Under the pieces are notes generated by a model. That model had not been told where the DNA came from, ran no database searches, and worked only from the letters and a program-made list of their open reading frames with translations. DNA of 58,666 nt from Ignavibacteria bacterium UBA2360 (GTDB taxonomy: Bacteria > Bacteroidota > Ignavibacteria > Tepidaquicellales > OLB5): positions 623,986-682,651 of the forward strand of contig DDTQ01000012.1 in NCBI GenBank assembly GCA_002344125.1, written 5' to 3'. The translations under genes and the position numbers were made by a program. Shown here in pieces: positions 53,493 through 58,666 of this stretch; the stretch's first letter is position 1, and every line of letters begins with the position of its first letter.

Positions 53493-54956
53493 ATGCAAAA
53501 ATCATCAACAATAGAAATATTGAAATTATTTTCTGATGCGGAGCTAAAGGACTTTGAGAGATATATTTCATGTTCATATCTTAACGGGAATTCAATTGTC
53601 TTGAAACTCTTCAAAGAGGTCAAAAAATATGCGCCCGATTATAAAAATGATTTGCTTCAAAAGGAAAAACTATGGTCAAATATCTATCCCGGTAAGGTTT
53701 ATAACTATGGAATAATGAAGAATTTGAATTTCAGCCTTAAAAAACTTGCAGAAGATTACTTAAGCTTTACAAACTGGAAAAATACTTCCGGATACGAGAA
53801 ATCACTTTTAACCGAACTTTATTCCAGGAATAGCGGAGAGATTTTTCTTAAGAAAGCTTATAATTTTGATTCAAAGATTGATAAAAAATCTGTTAAGGAT
53901 CAGGAATATTATACTGATAAGATGTTTATTCAGCCGAAACTTGGAGTTATAATTTCTAACAGCAAAATATTCAGTCAGTCTATTAGAATTACCAAAAGAC
54001 TTATGCTGGAATCGTTTTTGCTGCAGTATCTGCTTACGTGTTTTGGGGTTATAATGGAATCGACCAGAAGTAAAGACGATAAAGAGATTCAGGAAGAAAA
54101 AGGAAATATTGATCTTCAATTCATAAAGTATCTGCTAAACTATTTTAGTAAGAATGAGGAAGATTTTAGTGATTCTCCTTTACTCAAGATCTTATATTAT
54201 CTCATGCTGTCATTTTTAGACATTGAAGATGATGAATATTTCAATAAAGCAAGAGAGGAATTTAATAAAGTCGCCGGATTGCTTCGCAAGCTAGAATGTA
54301 AAAATATTTATAATATTTTAATTGTACTTTGCATTCTGAAAAAAAGGAGCGGAAAGAATGATTACTCAAAAACCGAACTTAGTCTCAATTTGGAGATGGT
54401 GCGTAACAATACTTTAAATGATAATTCGGTAGAACTTTCAGTTTACAGAAATATCATCAAACATACTCTTGCTACAAAAGAATTTGAGATTCTTAAAGAT
54501 TTTGTAAACAACAATAAGCATAAGGTAACTGTGCGTAATCAGGAAGGAATTATATTCTATTCGGATGCCGCACTTAGATTTGCCGAACAGCAATATGAAG
54601 ATTGCCTTAAAACATGTTCTAAGATAAATTTTAAAGATTTTACTGAGATCAGTTACGTAAATTTTATCTTTAAATGCGATATTAAAATGCTGGAACTGAT
54701 GTCGCAATATGAATTGAAAAACTATGAAGGGGTTATTGAAGCTATAGACTCATGCAAACATCTCTTGAGTTATTCGTCTGAGAACAGCGAGATCTATAAA
54801 ACTTCCTTTCGTGAGTTCCTGAATTTTATCAACAGTCTTGCGTTAATAAAATTGAATTCTTCGAAGTTGCCGATTAAGAGACTAAAAAGACAGTTGGAAG
54901 ATGCCCAAAACGTACCTTCAAAGTTATGGCTTACAGAAAAGATTGAAGAATTATAA
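53493..54956 (+). CDS. Large helical protein of unknown function, paralog of 29651-31102
   Basis: 487 residues. The N-terminus has IEILKLFSDAELKDFERYIS, then NIYPGKVYNYGIMKNLNFSL and LAEDYLSF, matching the pattern of the 483-aa protein. The remainder is helical and highly diverged. No membrane segment. The family is unknown to me. It sits 59 bases after the flavoprotein gene, without the small partner genes that accompany the other copy. Confidence 0.65.
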   Translation: MQKSSTIEILKLFSDAELKDFERYISCSYLNGNSIVLKLFKEVKKYAPDYKNDLLQKEKLWSNIYPGKVYNYGIMKNLNFSLKKLAEDYLSFTNWKNTSGYEKSLLTELYSRNSGEIFLKKAYNFDSKIDKKSVKDQEYYTDKMFIQPKLGVIISNSKIFSQSIRITKRLMLESFLLQYLLTCFGVIMESTRSKDDKEIQEEKGNIDLQFIKYLLNYFSKNEEDFSDSPLLKILYYLMLSFLDIEDDEYFNKAREEFNKVAGLLRKLECKNIYNILIVLCILKKRSGKNDYSKTELSLNLEMVRNNTLNDNSVELSVYRNIIKHTLATKEFEILKDFVNNNKHKVTVRNQEGIIFYSDAALRFAEQQYEDCLKTCSKINFKDFTEISYVNFIFKCDIKMLELMSQYELKNYEGVIEAIDSCKHLLSYSSENSEIYKTSFREFLNFINSLALIKLNSSKLPIKRLKRQLEDAQNVPSKLWLTEKIEEL

Positions 54957-55035
54957 TAGAAGCCTTAAGCAGTATATATTGAGTTTTATCTCTCCCCATT
55001 TTTTGCTAAATTGCTTAAATTATTCCAATTAATAC

Positions 55036-56397
55036 ATGAAAAACGTGATAAGGATTGCTTCAGGACAGGGGTTTTGGGGCGATTTAATCGATGCGCCGGT
55101 TCACCAGGCTTCTAAAGGCGATATAGATTATTTAATGATGGATTACCTTGCTGAGGTAACGATGTCAATTTTGCAGAAACAAAAGTTGAAAAACCCCGCC
55201 TTTGGTTATGCCCGTGATATTCCGCCCCTTATGGAAAGATTATTGCCATTATTAAAAGAAAAGAAATTTAAAGTTATAACAAATGGCGGTGGGGTTAATC
55301 CGCTTGCGTGCCGAGATGCTATTTTTGAAGTCGCAAAGAAGATCGGTATTAGCGGCATCAAGATCGGCGTTGTTATGGGTGATAACATTCTTGATTACAT
55401 CGATCCATTGCTTGCCGAAGGCGTACTATTGAAGAATATGGAAACCGGCGAGAGCGCTGAAACCATTAAAGATAAAATTTTAAGCGCCAATGTTTACTTT
55501 GGCGCATTGCCTGTTGTACAGGCTTTGCAGCAGGGCGCTGATATAGTAATTACTGGCAGGGTAACCGATACCGGCTTAACGCTCGCCCCAATGATATATG
55601 AATTCGGCTGGGATATGAACGATTTTGATAAAATGTCAGCGGGTACTATTGCGGGACATATTATTGAGTGCGGCGGACAGGCCTCAGGCGGTAATTTCCT
55701 GGGTGACTGGGAATCTGTGCCTGATCTGGCAAGAATTGGTTTCCCGATCGTAGAAGCGCATAAGGACGGTACTTTCTTCATCACTAAACATGAAGGCACA
55801 GGCGGACTTGTTTCCACCGAAACCGTCAGCGAGCAGCTATTGTATGAAATTGGCGACCCCGCTGATTATATTACCCCTGATTGCGTTGCTGATTTTACAT
55901 CAATCCATCTTGAGCAGGCCGGTAAAGATAGAGTTAAAGTATTTGGAATTACCGGCAAACCCGCAACGGAATTCTACAAAGTTTCAATGTCTTACGATGA
56001 TGGCTTCAGCGCGTTTTCAACATTAACGTACTCTGCACCCGATGCGCTCAAAAAAGCTGAGGCGGGTGATAAGATCCTGCGTACCAGGTTGGATGACCTT
56101 GGACTTAAATTCGATGAGATTCGCACCGAGTTTCTTGGATATAACAGCTGCCACGGTCCATTGGTTAAACGGCATGAAGATTTAAGTGAAGTAGTATTAA
56201 GAATAGGTGTTCGCGCCAAAGATAAAGCGACAATCGAAAGATTCAGCAAAGAAATTGCTCCGCTTATTTTAACGGGTCCGCCAAGCGTAACCGGCTTCGC
56301 CGGCGGCAGGCCCAAGCCAAGTGATGTTGTTGCTTACTGGCCTGCGCTTATCCCTAAAACAAAAGTTACACCGCAGGTTGTTGTAGAAGGCATTTAG
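55036..56397 (+). CDS. AtuA-like (DUF1446) protein, acyclic terpene utilisation family
   Basis: 453 residues starting with the family pattern IRIASGQGFWGDLIDAP. Further blocks: ITNGGGVNPLACRDAI, DIVITGRVTDTGLTLAPMIY, AGHIIECGGQASGGNF and GYNSCHGP. AtuA proteins are needed for terpene or leucine-type acyl degradation in Pseudomonas, but their reaction is not established. The companion domain found in many members is absent, so this is the AtuA core only. It heads a chain of genes separated by few or overlapping bases up to 58439. Confidence 0.8.
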   Translation: MKNVIRIASGQGFWGDLIDAPVHQASKGDIDYLMMDYLAEVTMSILQKQKLKNPAFGYARDIPPLMERLLPLLKEKKFKVITNGGGVNPLACRDAIFEVAKKIGISGIKIGVVMGDNILDYIDPLLAEGVLLKNMETGESAETIKDKILSANVYFGALPVVQALQQGADIVITGRVTDTGLTLAPMIYEFGWDMNDFDKMSAGTIAGHIIECGGQASGGNFLGDWESVPDLARIGFPIVEAHKDGTFFITKHEGTGGLVSTETVSEQLLYEIGDPADYITPDCVADFTSIHLEQAGKDRVKVFGITGKPATEFYKVSMSYDDGFSAFSTLTYSAPDALKKAEAGDKILRTRLDDLGLKFDEIRTEFLGYNSCHGPLVKRHEDLSEVVLRIGVRAKDKATIERFSKEIAPLILTGPPSVTGFAGGRPKPSDVVAYWPALIPKTKVTPQVVVEGI

Positions 56398-56412
56398 CCA
56401 TAAATAACACAA

Positions 56413-56706
56413 ATGTCAGAAGAAAACACACCGCAGCAAACTGAAGGCAAGCACAAAAGCAGAGATACGCTGTTAATTGCGGGTGCTTTTTTGCTTATGC
56501 TTGTTGCGATATTCACTATCTGGCAATTTTTGCTCAAAGGTAAATCCGAAGAAGAACGGTCATTACTTAAAGATACGGTTCTGCCGGTTAAGCAGGACAC
56601 GGTAAAACTGAAAGATACCATAGAGAATAATAAAACCCGTTCAACCCAAACAGATAAGTCCAGTAATATAGAGCAGCAACCGGATACTTCTAAAACAAAA
56701 AAGTAA
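56413..56706 (+). CDS. Small single-TM protein (97 aa), possibly frameshifted at its end
   Basis: A polar N-terminus (about 20 residues), one membrane helix (LIAGAFLLMLVAIFTIWQFLL), then a Thr/Asp/Lys-rich tail (KQDTVKLKDTIENNK). The reading stops at TAA 56704. In the +1 frame, however, a Lys/Glu-rich coding-like stretch continues from the A-run at about 56695 to TGA 56819-56821, overlapping the next ATG. The true product may therefore be about 37 residues longer. Function unknown. Confidence 0.6.
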   Translation: MSEENTPQQTEGKHKSRDTLLIAGAFLLMLVAIFTIWQFLLKGKSEEERSLLKDTVLPVKQDTVKLKDTIENNKTRSTQTDKSSNIEQQPDTSKTKK

Positions 56707-56821
56707 GCTAAGCAATCTATCTGTAGAAGATAAAGCCAAACTGAAGGAAGAATTTAAAGAACTCCCCAAAAGTAAACAGGATAAGTTGAAAAGGAAATTA
56801 AAGACAAGTTTGAATAAATGA
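56707..56821 (+). other. Possible frameshifted 3' extension
   Basis: In the +1 frame this reads ...LSNLSVEDKAKLKEEFKELP... and ends in LKTSLNK-stop. The stop TGA overlaps the next gene's ATG (ATGA). Either an indel in CAAAAAAG near 56696 or a programmed slip would join it to the 97-aa protein. Confidence 0.4.
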
Positions 56822-57327
56822 GTATTGTTGAAAAAAATCTATTAGAGTTGGTGAAAGCGCTTGCAGAAAATCAAGTAAAATTTGTTATATGCGGCGGTAT
56901 AGCCTGCGTTATGCATGGTGTTGAAAGAAATACTTTTGATGTAGATATTTCAGTTCAGATGGATAGTGAGAACCTGCATAAAATTCAGCAAATAGCCCGC
57001 AAATTTGACCTATACCCCAGAATACCTGAGCCACCAGAAAATTTGTTGGATGAATCCGTTAGAAAAAGCTGGATTGAAAACAAAGGTGCACTTGTATATA
57101 CTTTTATTTCAGGGAACAGTCCTTTGCAGATGGATATTTTTCTCAGCTATCCTAAAACATATGAAGAATTGATTTCGAAAGCTGATAGAGTTATAATTGA
57201 TGATCTTGAAATACCTATTTCATCAATTGACGATTTAATTTACGCCAAAAACCAAATTGAACCTATACGCGATAAGGACAGATCAGATATTGTGGAATTG
57301 AAAAAATTAAATGAAAGCAAAAATTAA
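56818..57327 (+). CDS. Nucleotidyltransferase-like protein (169 aa)
   Basis: The N-terminal motif GGIACVMHGVERNTFDVDI (26-44) has GG followed by D41-V-D43, the metal-binding pattern of the minimal nucleotidyltransferase fold (DUF6036 or AbiEii-like). The C-terminal half contains MDIFLSYPKTYEEL and SSIDDLIYAKN. Its stop is overlapped by the start of a 62-aa gene. Such pairs often behave as toxin-antitoxin or HEPN/MNT-like modules, but the small partner has no HEPN motif (R-x4-6-H) that I can see. Placed inside an otherwise metabolic operon. Confidence 0.7.
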   Translation: MSIVEKNLLELVKALAENQVKFVICGGIACVMHGVERNTFDVDISVQMDSENLHKIQQIARKFDLYPRIPEPPENLLDESVRKSWIENKGALVYTFISGNSPLQMDIFLSYPKTYEELISKADRVIIDDLEIPISSIDDLIYAKNQIEPIRDKDRSDIVELKKLNESKN

Positions 57328-57499
57328 TCCAAAAAAGATCGATCCTCTGTTTGACGGCCATCTGGAAAAACCTTTATCCAAAATGAATCCGAAAGAGAAA
57401 TTACAGTATCTTTGGCTGCAAATGGAATTTAAGTATTCCATTAGAAACCGGAGAATTGTTCTAAATAAAGACCTAAAAACTAATAAAGAAAATGAGTAA
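57311..57499 (+). CDS. Small partner protein of the nucleotidyltransferase (62 aa)
   Basis: Starts 17 bases before the end of the nucleotidyltransferase gene and overlaps the start of the next gene by 8 bases. Sequence MKAKINPKKIDPLFDGHLEK, then PLSKMNPKEKLQYLWLQMEF and a basic end. The M-x-P-x-(E/K)-(R/K)-L-x-x-L/W pattern is one I associate with small partners of such nucleotidyltransferases. No toxin motif is visible. Confidence 0.6.
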   Translation: MKAKINPKKIDPLFDGHLEKPLSKMNPKEKLQYLWLQMEFKYSIRNRRIVLNKDLKTNKENE

Positions 57500-58439
57500 G
57501 ACTATTGTAATCGGAGCATCCGGACAGATTGGTTCCGACTTAACCCTTGAGCTTAGAAACCGTTTCGGAAATGATAACGTAATTGCAAGTGATATCAAAA
57601 ATGCGGCTGATGACGTAATGTCATCCGGACCGTTTGAAACACTTGATGTAATGGATGAAAGCGGCGTAGCCGCCGTGTTTAAAAAACACGATATTTCAAA
57701 AGTGTACCTTCTGGCGGCAATGCTATCGGGCAGCGCTGAAAAAAATCCCAAAAAGGCATGGGATCTCAACATGAAGAGCCTCTTGAGTATTCTTGATATG
57801 GCCAAAGAAGGGCTCATCAAAAAAGTATTCTGGCCCAGTTCAATTGCTGTATTCGGACCCACAACACCAAAACAAAATACACCGCAGCTCACAATTATGG
57901 AACCATCAACAGTTTACGGCATTAGCAAACTTGCCGGCGAAAGATGGTGCGAATATTATTTCAATAAGTACGGCGTTGATGTCAGGGGAGTGCGTTACCC
58001 GGGGCTGATAAGCTACAAGACTGAAGCCGGCGGCGGAACAACCGATTACGCTGTGGAAATTTTCTATGAGGCTATAAGAGCAGGGAAGTATGAATGCTTT
58101 TTGACCGAAGATACTCTGCTGCCAATGATGTTCATGCCCGATGCAATTCGCGCGACTATCGATCTTGTTGAAGCGCCTGCTGAAAAAGTAAAGATTAGAT
58201 CAAGCTATAATTTAAGCGGAATAAGTTTCGATCCTGAAACACTCGCTGCGGAAATAAAAAAACATATCCCTGATTTTTCAATTTCCTATAAACCTGATTT
58301 CCGTCAGCAGATCGCTGAATCATGGCCCGGAAGCATTGATGACTCAGAAGCGCGGGCTGACTGGGGCTGGAAACATGAATATGATCTTGCAAAAATGACT
58401 GATATTATGCTGAAGGAAATTAAGAAGAAATTAAGCTGA
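57492..58439 (+). CDS. SDR-type L-threonine 3-dehydrogenase-like epimerase/dehydrogenase
   Basis: 315 residues of the extended short-chain dehydrogenase family. The NAD loop is GASGQIG (8-14), followed by the acidic D38-type position (IASDIKN) and the YGISK active site (Y-x3-K). GVRYPGLIS and the C-terminal segments match the NAD-epimerase-type L-threonine 3-dehydrogenases, which oxidise threonine to 2-amino-3-ketobutyrate. A nucleotide-sugar epimerase is less likely. It is the last gene of the AtuA-like operon. Confidence 0.85.
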   Translation: MSKTIVIGASGQIGSDLTLELRNRFGNDNVIASDIKNAADDVMSSGPFETLDVMDESGVAAVFKKHDISKVYLLAAMLSGSAEKNPKKAWDLNMKSLLSILDMAKEGLIKKVFWPSSIAVFGPTTPKQNTPQLTIMEPSTVYGISKLAGERWCEYYFNKYGVDVRGVRYPGLISYKTEAGGGTTDYAVEIFYEAIRAGKYECFLTEDTLLPMMFMPDAIRATIDLVEAPAEKVKIRSSYNLSGISFDPETLAAEIKKHIPDFSISYKPDFRQQIAESWPGSIDDSEARADWGWKHEYDLAKMTDIMLKEIKKKLS

Positions 58440-58488
58440 AGAAGTACGTTTTTAGAACATACCAGGGTATTGCTTACTTCCATAGTTA

Positions 58489-58666
58489 GTCAAGAACAAC
58501 GCTCGATCAATGCACATTTGCGAGGAACAAAGTGACGAAGCAATCTCATTAGTTCGTCAAGAGCAACGCTCGATTAATGCACATTTGCGAGGAACGAAGT
58601 GACGAAGCAATCTCATTAGTTAGTCAAGCACAACGCTCGATTAATGCACATTTGCGAGGAACGAAG
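58489..58666. repeat. 67-bp tandem repeat, more than 2.6 copies to the window end
   Basis: Starts at GTCAA (58489, 58556, 58623) and contains AACGCTCGATTAATGCAC and TTGCGAGGAACGAAGTGACG, ending CAATCTCATTAGTT. The unit is intergenic and continues beyond the window. A diverged fragment (TTGCGAGCGAAGCGAAGCAA) is at about 47374-47395. Confidence 0.85.

Noticed and set aside
58489..58666. Possible CRISPR-like array
   Set aside because: The whole 67-bp unit repeats with no variable spacers, and no cas genes are near.

Overview
The window looks like a chromosomal contig from an Ignavibacteria-type member of the Bacteroidota/Chlorobi assemblage. Four secreted proteins end in the roughly 85-residue type IX secretion sorting domain with the QNYPNPFNP signature. 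Many genes lack a clear Shine-Dalgarno sequence, several use TTG starts, and short palindromic repeats are abundant. Most genes are housekeeping or envelope functions, and no phage structural genes, conjugation genes or CRISPR array are visible.

Layout. 0-5.3 kb is an accessory end: small unknown proteins, an MmeI-like single-chain restriction-modification enzyme and a standalone unknown protein. 5.4-12.5 kb holds nadE, a beta-propeller lipoprotein, a membrane-anchored Mrr-like protein overlapping pyruvate kinase, two short promoter-to-terminator units that look like sibling small RNAs or leader peptides, and a TonB protein. 12.7-16.5 kb holds a predicted beta-helix/K+-channel fusion, a single-domain IS200-like (RAYT) transposase with its REP palindromes, and two copies of a 93-bp MITE. 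16.5-22.1 kb is housekeeping: dsbD, truA between two related envelope proteins, and ispE. 22.2-31.7 kb is rich in secreted repeat proteins and lineage-specific families: an endonuclease I-type nuclease, a Ycf48-like propeller, a TPR protein, an SBBP-like propeller, and a 483-aa unknown protein flanked by two small paralogs.

31.8-41.0 kb is the most unusual part. Two mosaic arrays of nested palindromes bracket two acyl-CoA desaturases and a probable defence cassette. The cassette is a soluble 279-aa protein overlapping a 4-TM 156-aa protein (RexA/RexB-like layout), convergent with an AIPR abortive-infection protein that carries a nuclease-like N-terminus.

41.2-58.7 kb returns to core functions. 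It contains ileS, a DksA-type zinc-finger protein with a histone-like tail, lspA, an RluD-family synthase, a LamG-type secreted protein, and a CAT-anticodon tRNA preceded by two 50-bp tRNA-derived mini units. It continues with a PHP phosphoesterase, ribH, a nitronate monooxygenase-like protein, a paralog of the 483-aa family, and a tightly packed operon (AtuA-like, small membrane protein, nucleotidyltransferase plus small partner, threonine dehydrogenase-like SDR). The window ends inside a 67-bp tandem repeat.

The best candidates for undescribed biology are the Rex-like/AIPR cassette between repeat arrays, the tandem tRNA-derived minigenes, and the twin small-transcript units before tonB. Functional names rest on motifs read by eye. 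No database search was run.
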